Assembly (NCBI GenBank): GCA_001936135.1
Contig: CP012813.1
Coordinates: 806,001-870,000, forward strand
Length of the DNA: 64,000 bases
Direction of reading: 5' to 3'
Source of the DNA: Saccharomycopsis fibuligera x Saccharomycopsis cf. fibuligera
Lineage: Eukaryota; Ascomycota; Saccharomycetes; Ascoideales; Saccharomycopsidaceae
The notes beneath the pieces are model-generated. The model had not been told where the DNA came from. It ran no database searches and worked only from the letters and a program-made list of their open reading frames with translations. The translations under genes were made by a program, and so were the position numbers. Below are positions 32,065 to 42,322 of this stretch, piece by piece; within the stretch, counting starts at the first letter, position 1, and the number at the start of each line of letters is the position of its first letter.

Positions 32065-33742
32065 CTAACACCACATGTTGTAAAGTCTGTAATACCATGG
32101 CTTGGAAGCAATGAAGGCCTTTTCTTCAGCAATTTCTTGTTTCAACAAGTCAATGTCAACAACCTTTCTACCCGTGTCCAAGTCGATCGTGGATAAGTTA
32201 ACAAATATGGTAAAGTCTCTCTTCCAAAGCATGTAGAAGATGTAGAAGGCAGCTACCACAGGAACGGTCAAGTATGCTTGGAAAAAATCTTCAACGTTAA
32301 CACTGACGCTTTCAGCGCCACCAACAGGCCATGCGGCAATCCAGAACTGTGCAACAAGAACTAAGGAGTAACCAACAACACCGTAAACAGAACCCCAAAT
32401 ACCAGTTTGGGCAGTAAATGGCAATTCATCGGTGCTTCTACCTTGTTTTCTCAATGCCAATCTAAAAATGACATGACAAGCACAAGCAGAACCCCAGGTC
32501 AAAACAGAGGACAAACCAGAAATAGCCAACATCCAGTCAAAGACCTCACCTTCTTTACTGGAAGCCGACAAGAAACACAAGAGACCAAAGGCCAAAGAAA
32601 TACCAGTAGAGACAAGTGGTCTACCTTTTCTGTCGATGTAAGCAAAAATTTTTGGAGCAAAACCTTGTTCAGCTAAAGAGACCAAAGTTCTGGAACAGCC
32701 AAAAGTAGAAGAGTTACCGACAGACAAGACGGCAATCAAGATAACCACATTGAATACGGATGGCAAACCTTTGATACCGGCATTAACAATGGAAATGACA
32801 AATGGTGAAGCTCTTGCATCGTAAGAGCCACCACCCAATCTTTCATCAGTGTAAGGGACTAAAAGGCCAACAAGAGTTAAAGAGATAATGTAGAACAAAG
32901 TAATTCTCCAAAAAACTTGCTTGGCAGCCTTTGGCAAAAGCAGCTGTGACAAACACTGAGCACAAGCCTTTGAAACCATGGTTAAAAGCTCCAGGGTTTT
33001 GCCAATATCTACCACCAATGTATTCATGGTCTGGACCACCACCAGCGGCCAAAATAATACCTAAAATAATGTAACCAACAACGGCAACGACTTTAATAAT
33101 CGAAAAGCAGAATTCTGCTTCACCATAACCTTTAACGCCGAAAATGTTGATTGCAGCAATGAAAACCCAAAATATGGCTACCCAAGCCGCACCACTAATC
33201 TCGTCATTCCAATACTTGATAACGATAGAAGCAGCCACTAATTCCAAAGGCAAAACCACAAGCCATTGCAATGCATAATTCCAACCCATAGCGAAACCCC
33301 AAGCTGGACTGACAAACTGAGAATTATAAACAGAGAAAGCACCAGAAACAGGGAAGGCAACTGCCAATTCACCGAGAGCTTGGACAGTAGCAAACATGAA
33401 AGTACCAATAAGAGCATAAGCAATCAAAACACCAGCAGGGCCACCAGTTTTCAAAGAGTTACCAGAACCAACGAATAAACCAGTGCCAATAGAACCACCA
33501 ATGGCAATCATTTGCAAGTGACGATTTTTCAAATTTTTATGTAATGGAGATTTAGCAGTTCTCTTGACAATTTTTTCCTTTTCAGTCAATTCAGAGTCAT
33601 CACCAAGATGATCTTCAATTCTTTTGAAAGAGTTAAAAAATCTTTTGAAGGCGGTGTCACCTTCTTCCTGTTCATGGTATGGAGCGGTATGACCAACTTC
33701 CTTTTCGACCTCAAAGTCAGAGTTAGCTTTCTTGTCAGACAT
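32065..33742 (-). pseudogene. GAP1: General amino-acid permease (GAP1-like), broken by one internal deletion
   Basis: Two frames on the minus strand together cover an amino-acid permease of the yeast YAT family. The N-terminal part (33742 to about 32937) runs from MSDKKAN through GGSIGTGLFVGSG to GLCSVFVTAAFA. The C-terminal part resumes in another frame at LPKAAKQVFWRITLFYI and ends WYYRLYNMWC, the typical Gap1 terminus. About 20 residues (equivalent to FAGSELVGIAASES...PRKS in S. cerevisiae Gap1) are missing, and the frame shifts at that point. The junction lies at 32933-32937 within TTGCC. There is no GT/AG intron that would fix this. Everything else is intact and has the strong TTG/AGA codon bias of a highly expressed gene, so the break is recent, or it is an assembly or strain-specific event. 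Confidence 0.8.
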
Positions 33743-34099
33743 TGTGTTTACTGTCCTTTAAGTTTACTTGTGTGCAATGATAATTATTAATATTATTAAA
33801 ATTGATCCAAGAAAGATGAGGAAACAAAACAAAAGGAATAAAAGGAAAAGGAGCAAACCAAAATAATATCAAAAGAAGACAGGGGGAAAGGGCTTTTATA
33901 TATAAATATACAAAATATTATTTTCCAACGACAGACTTCGCTCACTAAATGGGTTTATCTGGGATTTTGACGTGGTGCGTAACAGAACAGGATGGGAACA
34001 TAATGTATGCGGATGCGATATGATGTGATAGTATGCTCAATAACGCACAACAGACACAGACTGCAAGGCATTGTGCTGCAAGATAACAAGATAGCGAGC

Positions 34100-34105
34100 G
34101 ATAAG
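34100..34105 (+). promoter_or_regulatory. GATAAG, GATA-factor site upstream of the permease gene
   Basis: GATAAG lies about 360 bases upstream of the permease ATG, in GCGATAAGCG; a second, CTTATC, lies at 34402-34407. GATA sites bind the nitrogen-responsive regulators (Gln3/Gat1) that control GAP1 in yeasts. Function here is inferred from position only. Confidence 0.45.
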
Positions 34106-34844
34106 CGGACAAAGACACACACCAGCCACAACACCACTGCTATAGCTAACTGTATTTTAAACTACGATAGCTATTGTACTAGGTCAAAGGTATCTAGTTA
34201 CTTAGCAGCATGAAGCTTTTTTTTTTTTTGCCCTAACCGCCAAGTTTCCTAAAGTTTAATTAATCGAAATTTGAACCAAATTTCTTTGTGGTGCCTTATA
34301 CTTATGCTGTAAGAATTGACTTGCAACGCTTAGGAACCTGGTCTGTGGCTGGTGCGCTGATGGATGAAGGGCTACACTGCTGTCGATGGCAGCTACTGAA
34401 GCTTATCAGCTTGCGCAATCTATGGACACTAGACCTACTTGAAGTACGAGGGCATAGTTTCACACTGTACCTCAAAACACACCACTCCCTTTTTACAACT
34501 ATTCTTTTTTCATACACTAGTTAAAACTGTATCACCTTTTGTCCTGCAACTTCGCCAAAAGGCTGAAATTGTAAAAGTCTGAAGTGCAAGCTATGTCTTT
34601 TTTTAACAGCAAAAATTCAGTAAAATCTCAGCAACGGATTCTTACTCCACACACCACTCACTGAGTTGAAACATTTCGACACAGCCGTAGCCAAGCTATG
34701 GTCCCCTCAAAAGGCAATGTAAGCACACTTAAAACACTAATTGCGGGTTGCCCCACAATCTAATAGATTTATAAAGCAAACAAAAGCATTTTCCATCTGA
34801 TTTTTGTTTGTCCATCAACAATCAAGTAGTGCTAACTATTAATT

Positions 34845-34878
34845 CTGCTACCTGGCCATGACCATGGCCAGGTAGCAG
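34845..34878. repeat. 34 bp near-perfect palindrome
   Basis: Arms CTGCTACCTGGCCATG (34845-34860) and CATGGCCAGGTAGCAG (34863-34878) are exact reverse complements around the two bases AC. It begins a GC-rich island (to about 34960) in AT-rich DNA, about 1.1 kb upstream of the permease start. Confidence 0.95.
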
Positions 34879-37178
34879 CCGTCCGCCAGCGTCCTGGGAC
34901 ACGGCGCCATCCATGCATGCTAGCGCACACGGCTGCTTGTCCACTTTTCTTGCGCCCCATATTTACTGTAATAGGTATCTGCAGCCATCATAGTAAGTAT
35001 CTGCTTCTTTTTGTACACATATAATGTTGAAATTTATTATCATGACAAGCAATCCGTCAACCTCCATCTTACCGCTTTTCTAATCTCACACCAGCAACCG
35101 CTGGTTTGCTTGCAATAAGATATTTAGGTATTTGTTTTTAATAAAGCTCATGCTAGACACAATAGTGTGCCGTTTATTTTTCCAGTATTGCGTCTAATAG
35201 TATTTTCGTGTTGTGTTCAGTTTAAATTGATCGCTCTTTTAAAGATGCAAACTAATTAGTTGTTCACTTTATATGTATAATGGCCAAAAAGGGAAAGTTG
35301 AGAGCAACCATGTTACAAGAAAACAATGTTGTTAGCAGTGGCCGTACAAAAAGTATTTAACAGGTCTCAGTCACTTACACTAGCAACTCTTTATTATAAT
35401 ATTTACTGTCATAGCTGGGATTGTTTCATGTCACGGGCTTTTTCTTTCAAACTGTTTTGCCTATTATTAGCCAACTGTTGATCAATAAACTATGGAAAAC
35501 CAAGTCATCGTCATATAGAATTTTGAAACACAAAAAACCTTTTAGTCTTGTAATAGAACAAAATCACTTAAACACCGTTATGGATCGGTTACTTCGAAGT
35601 ATTCCATACTAGGCCATACTAATGTCAGCGCCATCTGCTGCTGTTACTGATGTTGATTATTATTGTCGACGTTTCTTTTTGATGAACCTCGAGCCTGACA
35701 AACGGCGATTTCACCAAGCTTTGGTGATACTCATAGTGCGTCTAGATACACTAATACGCATTTTATCGCATTTACAGGCATTGCAAGCGAGCAGGATATT
35801 GCATGAAAAATTGATGTTGATTCTGTATTCACAAGATAAAGATAAACAGATGTGCGTTGGGATGCAGCGATAAACTATAAGCTAAAGTAGCATCAAGCGA
35901 GATGAAAACGGCGCCGCCAACATGCAATAGATATAAACCTATTTAATCAGATTTATCAAAGCTTTAGCCTATCATGACTACCTGGAAAGAAAGGCTCGAT
36001 GGCCAAAATGAAAGCCTTACGCTTTCTTTACATTGATTTCCATTATTACTGCTGGTGGCATACTCGCTTAGGAGGAAATAATAATCTCTGGCGGATTCTA
36101 GAATCCAAAAACGATTGGATAGTAAAATCAATCAACAAAGCCCATAGGCTTTCTTTGGCTATTGCGGTACTAAACTTATTAGCTACTATCTGGCATATTT
36201 CGTAACTCCTACTTATGTCTTTAGAAAGAGCCAATGATAGCCAAACATTCCGTAATGATATTATCTAGCGTTTCCAACTTTAGTCATTCTCTCGTCGTAT
36301 GCTAAATAAAAATAGTCATTTACAGATATTCGTGCCACAATATTTGGCATATTCTGTAACTCCACAGAATGTCTTGTCTATCTCCTGCCCTTTCTTTTTG
36401 TGGTCGTAATTTTAAGAAATACGGTTTACGCTCAGCTTGCTCGGTAAGAGGTGATGCCGATTATACTGTGATGCTATAATTATAGTTTACTTATGTTAGC
36501 AATATCAACAATAGGATACTGTGTTTTTTTCAACTATTATGACCCGATGGTTTTCAATTTTGCCTTTAGTTTCTCAAGTCTTTGAATTTCGTTTAAGCAG
36601 CATTACGCCTAGTATGTTCATTCAAAATTGAGAGAAGAAAAAAAAAAAGAAGTCAAGATGCGTTGAGGCTTAGCAGTTGGTAGATGACTGTTTATCTAAC
36701 TCAAGTATACCCAATTATTTTTTCTTGTGAGTCCAGTTAGCATTTACTGACAAACATTTGATGTATGGTAAATGGTTATTGTATTATTTAATGGCGAACT
36801 GAACGTTATATCTAATGCGTAATCATGATGTATAAAGGTTAGCATAGATTAAGGTTTTCTAGACGTTCAAACAATTCTTGACATACATAAAGCATGATAA
36901 GGAGGTACAGAAAATCTAATGAAAGTAGTTCTCAATAGATAGTTTACATTAGCCGCAAAAATGGCTTTTGTATAACAGATAGCTTATTGGGAGCTAGTCA
37001 ATTCCGTACTTATCAAAACTATCTTTCATAGTTATCATTAAAAATGGTACTCTTTATATGTATTAACATCACTCTTCTCTCTTTATTTTTATTTTTATTC
37101 TTTTTTTTATTTACAAAATCACAAAAGCAAAAACAAAAAAAAAAAAAAAAAACAATTCGAAAAAAAACAACAAAATAA

Positions 37179-37775
37179 TTAAGCTTTGACTATGGAAACA
37201 GCCCAGTCGAGAGCTAAGTGCACAACTTTGTCATCATCAACAAACTTAGAAGTAGCCTGATAAGTACCTCTAGCAATAAATCCAGAAGGTGCTTCCATTT
37301 CAGGTAAAGTAACTTCGTAAAATGGCTTGTCAACAGTGTTTGGAGCATAACTACCTAATGGTTCTTCCAACTTGTCAACTCTAATACCAGCTTTCTTGAT
37401 ACCTTGCAAATATTTAATACCAGTGACAATTTCATTCTGCACTTTGAATTTGATCTTCAAAGAATAAGAAGCCTTTTCAGCTACTTTGAATGGATTGTTT
37501 GGCAATTGTGATCTAATTTTGGTATCTTCCAAGTTAACCACCACTGGCTCTTGACCACTGACAAGCAAAGCCATTTCTAAGACAACAACTTTTCTCTTGT
37601 CATTTGGGTCAACTGGTAAAAGGGCACCAGTGTTTAAACCAAGTGATTCTTTCCATTTTCTTAAGGATTCGTCATGAGCATCCAATTTGGCGTATTCTTC
37701 AAGGGTTTTCTTCTCACCAACGACGTAACCTGGAGCGTCTTCTGGAATCAAATCATCATCTCTTGGAGCACTCAT
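37179..37775 (-). CDS. RDI1: Rho GDP-dissociation inhibitor
   Basis: 198 residues, near the family length (S. cerevisiae Rdi1 has 202). It extracts prenylated Rho GTPases such as Cdc42 and Rho1 from membranes and keeps them GDP-bound in the cytosol. The N-terminal regulatory arm (DDLIPEDAPGYVVGEKKTLEEYAKLDAHDESLRKWKESLG) is followed by the immunoglobulin-like fold: VVVLEMALLVSGQEPVVVNLED, FKVAEKASYSLKIKFKVQNEIVTGIKYLQ, EEPLGSYAPN, and a final FIARGTYQATSKFVDDD...LALDWAVSIVK. These match RhoGDI signatures. Codon use is that of a well-expressed gene. Confidence 0.95.
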   Translation of the reverse strand: MSAPRDDDLIPEDAPGYVVGEKKTLEEYAKLDAHDESLRKWKESLGLNTGALLPVDPNDKRKVVVLEMALLVSGQEPVVVNLEDTKIRSQLPNNPFKVAEKASYSLKIKFKVQNEIVTGIKYLQGIKKAGIRVDKLEEPLGSYAPNTVDKPFYEVTLPEMEAPSGFIARGTYQATSKFVDDDKVVHLALDWAVSIVKA

Positions 37776-39871
37776 TTTGGATAATTATTAAATATTTTTA
37801 TTAGTTTTGTAGAATGGATTATAGTAGACGTTAATGCTAATAATCAATGGCCGTCAATAGTAATGATGCTAGGTGTTAAAGATTATCTGCAGCAAAGCGA
37901 CAAAGATTGAGAATGTGGCAGAAACAGCGAATGAGCAAGCAGTCTATGCCAACAGTGGAAGATATGGTATCAAAGCGAATTGATTAAGCAGAAAAAGTGA
38001 TAAGAAGTTAACAGATAGCGAGTTGCAAATGGTGAACCAAGGAAACGGGAAACAAGGAAAATTACAGAAAACTAAAAATTGAGCATAGATCTATATGTCT
38101 TTAGCCGCTTAGTGTGCTCTCAAATTTTGTTCTTTTTCGTTCTATCAAATTTGATCTGGCCAGCATCACCAACAATTGTTCCTTTTTTTCCAGTTAGCTG
38201 TCATTTTCCAGATCAGGTAGGGTAACCCCAAAATACATGGAAACGTTTAGCCCAGTCCGTTGGTAAACACTGCTGGGTGTGTCGCTACACTGAAAATGGT
38301 GTCTGTTAATACAACTGTTCATGGTAAAGCCAACAGCGCTGATTAAAGCAACAAAGCAAGACTACAGGTCAAGAGAGACAAAAAAAAAATGAAAGGGGAA
38401 AAGAAAAAACACAGGAAAATATCCAATTTTGCACGTACAATGCCTTATCGTTTCGTAGTAAGTGTCCCTTGTTGGTAAGAATGTTTGAAGCCATGTGCGG
38501 TTACAGCTTTCATTTGGCCTTTTTGGCTCTTTTTGCTTTTCTATTCTTATTTCTTTATGCTGCGTGGCCATCAATGTGATTACTATGAGTGCATTAACAT
38601 GGGCACGTTAGCCAAAAAAAATTTTTAGAACTTTTATTTAATCATCATTTGTGTAATTGTAAAAATTTCCTCCACATTGTAAACATTGTATATACAAACA
38701 TGTGAGTTGTTGCAAAATGTAAAACAAATTCTTCAAAAATATGCGGTTGATACTACATGTTGTTGATAAAATTTTGCATTCGCACAAAAACTGCACTAGA
38801 AAACGGACGTCCCTGAATTTCAAAGCAGATGTTCAAACATGTGTACCGGTAAATGTTTGACAAAGCCCCGTGACATGAAAATTTAAAGGCTGGATTGGGT
38901 CATTGAACAGAAGTGACATCAAGCTAGCAAGCGTTGAGTATGGAACTTTTTGAAGATATAAGTACGGCCTGATGTGCTCTGTAATTTGGAAAATATTCAC
39001 CATTTGTTTTTCATCAAACTCGAACACTCCTTTACTTATTTTAACACTTGAAAAAAAAAGCTCATCCACTTCTCTTAATCACCTTTCAATGTAATTTACC
39101 TTCTCTTCGGCCTCTGCTTCTCCACTTGATGTTGAAAAGCTTCTTACTTTTACTTTTACCTTTACTTTCAAGCGCCACCTCTAATTAAATTGTACTTTTA
39201 TGAAAGGGGTAGTGGTTTCCCGAAGATAAAGTACCCTTTATTTCATATGAAAGTACCTCTCAATTGCTAAAGGAATTCTTGGGACCTTCTAACAGGACCT
39301 GCAGGCTGCAGCCAATGCGTATTACATCAGGAGCCGTATAGCAGGAACAGGCCATTTTTTTTATTTGTTTTTATTGCAGAGATTCAACATGAAAGTTAGT
39401 TCAGTTCTATTAAAGGTGAAACCCAAAATTATATACAGCTTGAGCTAGTGTTTTTATTTCGCTATAAACAGGATGACATTTGAATGTAGACTAGTTGGAC
39501 AATGCAATCGAATAATGACAGATTAAAAAGTGAAAAACGCAACAAAAGACAAGCAAATTAGATGACAAAACAGAAAAAAAAAAAAAATCAGGGCGCAATT
39601 AGAAAACTGCAACATAGTACATGGCTTTATCAACAAAACAAAACAAAAAAAGAAAAATGGCAAAGAGTAAAATACAAATAAGATAAACATTTAGGACAAT
39701 TAAATAAAGCCATAAGGAGTTTTAAGACCAAAAAAAAGAGACTATTAGCAACTATCATAGAAAGAAAAAAGAAATGCTAAAATTTGCTTGCTGGCGAAAA
39801 CATATGCAAAAAATAATACAATTTTCGGTAAACGCATGATTTGCTTCAGTTAAATGATTTCACAGACCAGT
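37776..39871. other. Intergenic, 2.1 kb
   Basis: RDI1 upstream region at the left, carrier 3' flank at the right (A-rich). A minus-strand ORF at 38833-39069 (78 residues, MDELFFSSVKISKGVFEFDEK) looks slightly protein-like but has no recognised motif. TTACTTT repeats lie near 39147-39170 and a CTGCAGGCTGCAG element near 39299-39311. No supported gene. Confidence 0.5.
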
Positions 39872-41023
39872 TTATGCAATATGGGTCATCAAATATTCAA
39901 AAGCTCCAAAGAATACAATACTATTCAAAACTGACCTAGTAACACTGACACTAAGCCCTCTGTACATTCTTCTAGTTGGCATCGTTAGTTTGCGTTTGAT
40001 GATAATCTTCTCTAATCCATTCTGATGTCTAATAATATTAGATACAATGTCTCTTTGTGTCAATGATTTTACTGTATCTATTGGAAAAATTGTGATCCAA
40101 CTGATCACTCCAGATAGAGCTCCAGCAACCGCAATGGAAATAGGCCCGACTGAAATATTAGTACCGCTAATCTTGCCGTCAAGGTTGGATACAGAGTTAT
40201 TAATTGTGAGTTTTGCAGTTTCGTAGACTGCAAAATAAAGACCAGAACTTATGAATTCTCGGATTAAATGAAACTTCATGCCTGAATATAAACCCAAAAT
40301 CCCTTCTGCTTTAACTATCTGCTTAACTACTGCCGCAGTAGAAGTTTGGGAAACAGTCACTATTGGCTTAGGTATAGTCTGAGTATTTAGCTGTGGCTGA
40401 GGGCTTCCTGACAGTAAATTAGATTTGCGTCTCGATTCAAGCATGATAATTTGAGAGTATAATTTGCTGAACTCAAACGGGCATGCAAAAAATGACACTG
40501 AAACCCCTGTTAATGAACCAGAGATGAACGATGTGGGTATATTGAGTAACGTCAAATTTCGTCTTTGTCGTTCAATAGCTAGAGCATTATTACTATTGCC
40601 AGGATCCACCACTAAATTCTGCTGCATATTTGGAGCTAAACTGCTTAACAAAGTTGCTTGAGCAGTGCTAACTTTGGGCTTGAAATATGTGTACAACCCT
40701 ACTCCCATAGATTTGGAAAAAGAGATGGATAGCAAAGGAGCAGCAATACCACGAAATAATCCTCTTATGCCCTCATGCTTAACTGTTTTCTTCAAGCAAT
40801 CAATGGGACCCACAAAATAGTGGGTTTGCATTCGGGTTTTGATTGTGTCCAATGGGAATCCCACGATGGTCGAGGCGAGTGACGCAGTATACGAGAACAT
40901 GGTAGGCCTCCATGGTTGTAAAGATTCGGGCAAAAACAATAATGCTTGGCTTTTGTCAATTTCGCCAGTGATGGCGGGAAGTGCAATCCTTGGAGTAGTT
41001 GATTTTGTTGTATCTGCACTCAT
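39872..41023 (-). CDS. Mitochondrial carrier family (SLC25) protein
   Basis: 383 residues with three carrier repeats. The PX(D/E)XX(K/R) signatures are PLDTIKTRMQ (repeat 1, near residue 57), PFEFSKLYSQ (repeat 2, near 184) and PIDTVKSLTQ (repeat 3, near 319). Loop helices GLFRGIAAPLLS, GLYSGMKFHLIREF and MYRGLSVSVTRS are typical of inner-membrane carriers. A polar insert between repeats 1 and 2 (about 118-158) and a Ser/Pro/Thr insert (about 195-228) make it longer than the usual 300 residues. The substrate cannot be named from sequence. It may belong to the group of S. cerevisiae YFR045W, but I hold that loosely. Confidence 0.85.
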   Translation of the reverse strand: MSADTTKSTTPRIALPAITGEIDKSQALLFLPESLQPWRPTMFSYTASLASTIVGFPLDTIKTRMQTHYFVGPIDCLKKTVKHEGIRGLFRGIAAPLLSISFSKSMGVGLYTYFKPKVSTAQATLLSSLAPNMQQNLVVDPGNSNNALAIERQRRNLTLLNIPTSFISGSLTGVSVSFFACPFEFSKLYSQIIMLESRRKSNLLSGSPQPQLNTQTIPKPIVTVSQTSTAAVVKQIVKAEGILGLYSGMKFHLIREFISSGLYFAVYETAKLTINNSVSNLDGKISGTNISVGPISIAVAGALSGVISWITIFPIDTVKSLTQRDIVSNIIRHQNGLEKIIIKRKLTMPTRRMYRGLSVSVTRSVLNSIVFFGAFEYLMTHIA

Positions 41024-41634
41024 ACTTTGGGATTATATGGTCATTTTATTGGTACTGGCACTTGTGACGATATTTATGGTGATGAGCTACTGTAAGATCT
41101 ATATTATTTACTTGATTTGAGATATTAGCCCTATGCTTGCTCAGTGGTATTTATGTGAAACAACACTAACAGATCTGTGTATTACTTATACTGAGAGAGA
41201 AATACTGTAAGCTGTAATAAAGCCAGCTTTGAATTAATGTGAGGCAGAAACGATGAGATAGAAAGAGAAAGAAAGAAAATGAAGTGAAGTCCGATAGAAA
41301 AAGTTGGAATCTTCAGGTGCACACGGTGCCCGGCGCCGAGAGTCTCCATCATGAGCTACTTCGTGCGTCAATCAATCAGTCAGAAAAACCAAAAAAAAAA
41401 AAAAAAAAAAACCGCACGAGAGATTTTCTTAGCAGATAGTATGACCCTCGCATATATATACATGATAAAACATATGTTTATCACCCGGCCCAGAACAAAA
41501 AAAATGAAAAAATATCGACAAACACCAATTAAAGAGGTTAGTATTATTGAACATGATATTCTAAAGAGCTGCTGTTGCTGGATGCTTGTACTGCTGTTGT
41601 TGCTTCGGTTAAATCTCCAGTGCCTATAATCAAC
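41024..41634. other. Divergent intergenic region, carrier and RSM27 promoters
   Basis: About 610 bases between divergent starts. An A run lies at 41391-41411. No gene seen. Confidence 0.5.
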
Positions 41635-42027
41635 ATGTCGTCGAAACAGCTTTTGGCTAAGTTTCAGGCGCTTGCCAAGATAAGATCGGAGATCTTTGGC
41701 ACAAACTTCAACCCTGACGGCGCCAGAACCGGGGCCAAGGTGTTGAGAAAGAAATTGGTTGGTCCAACTATTGCCAACTACTACAACAATCCTGATATGA
41801 TTAAGTTCAAACATTTGAAGAAATTATTTCCTCAGTTCAGCTTCGTCAATGAGGATGAAGAATACCGTCTCACTATGGTTGCTGCGTATGTGCTTTTTTT
41901 GTCTCCATGTTTTCTATCATTTTAATGCATTCTTGTCTTACTAACAATTTTCGACAGTCGTAAAAGAAGAGGTAAAGGTCCCCCAACCAAGCAGAAGGAA
42001 GCAGGCGACAAGAAGAAAAAGAAATGA
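41635..42027 (+). CDS. RSM27: Mitochondrial small ribosomal subunit protein mS33 (one intron)
   Basis: Exon 1 is 41635-41885 and exon 2 is 41958-42027, giving 106 residues (S. cerevisiae Rsm27 has 110). The intron (41886-41957, 72 bases) starts GTATGT, has TACTAAC at 41939-41945 and ends CAG. Joining creates MVAARKRRGKGPPTKQKEAGDKKKKK at the C-terminus, the expected basic mS33 tail; without splicing the frame ends in a random 11-residue extension. The body FQALAKIRSEIFGTNFNPDGARTGAKVLRKKLVGPTIANYY is the conserved mS33 core. The protein is part of the mitoribosome head, translated in the cytosol and imported. Confidence 0.92.
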
Positions 42028-42322
42028 AGGAGTCCAATATTTGCTAATACATAGACTTCTTTGCATCATGCATATCTTGTACATATCATTTAAAAATAAA
42101 AATCTAATGTTCATTTAAATTATTGTCTTTGTCTGGGTATTATAATGAATAGTTTCAAATGCTAATAATGATTTAAGATATAACTTTGCGCGTTACTAAA
42201 ACTGAAAAAAAAATTGAAAAAATGGGAATTAAGAGATTGTTTGACCATCAATCATAGAATCACAATCATTGAACAAACGAAAAAATCAGAATGCCAAACA
42301 TCGTTGAGGTAAATCAGCAATA

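Larger units (their letters stand above)
33743..37178. other. Gene-poor stretch, 3.4 kb, permease upstream region
   Basis: The first kilobase is the upstream region of the permease gene. The rest holds only short ORFs (35421-35612, 35622-35873, 35999-36205) with no recognised motif. At 35281 a 26-codon ORF starts MAKKGKLRATML and ends at TAA 35361; I cannot assign it. There is a GC-rich island with a 34 bp palindrome near 34845-34960. The RDI1 3' flank (37080-37178) is A/T-rich. Confidence 0.5.

Noticed and set aside
32900-32980. Intron or programmed frameshift as the reason for the permease break
   Set aside because: No GT...AG pair or branch site fits, and coding sequence of about 20 residues is absent, which frameshifting cannot supply.
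38833-39069. 78-residue minus-strand ORF with a plausible protein-like sequence
   Set aside because: No motif, no codon bias and no conserved neighbour; too short to accept without comparison to relatives.
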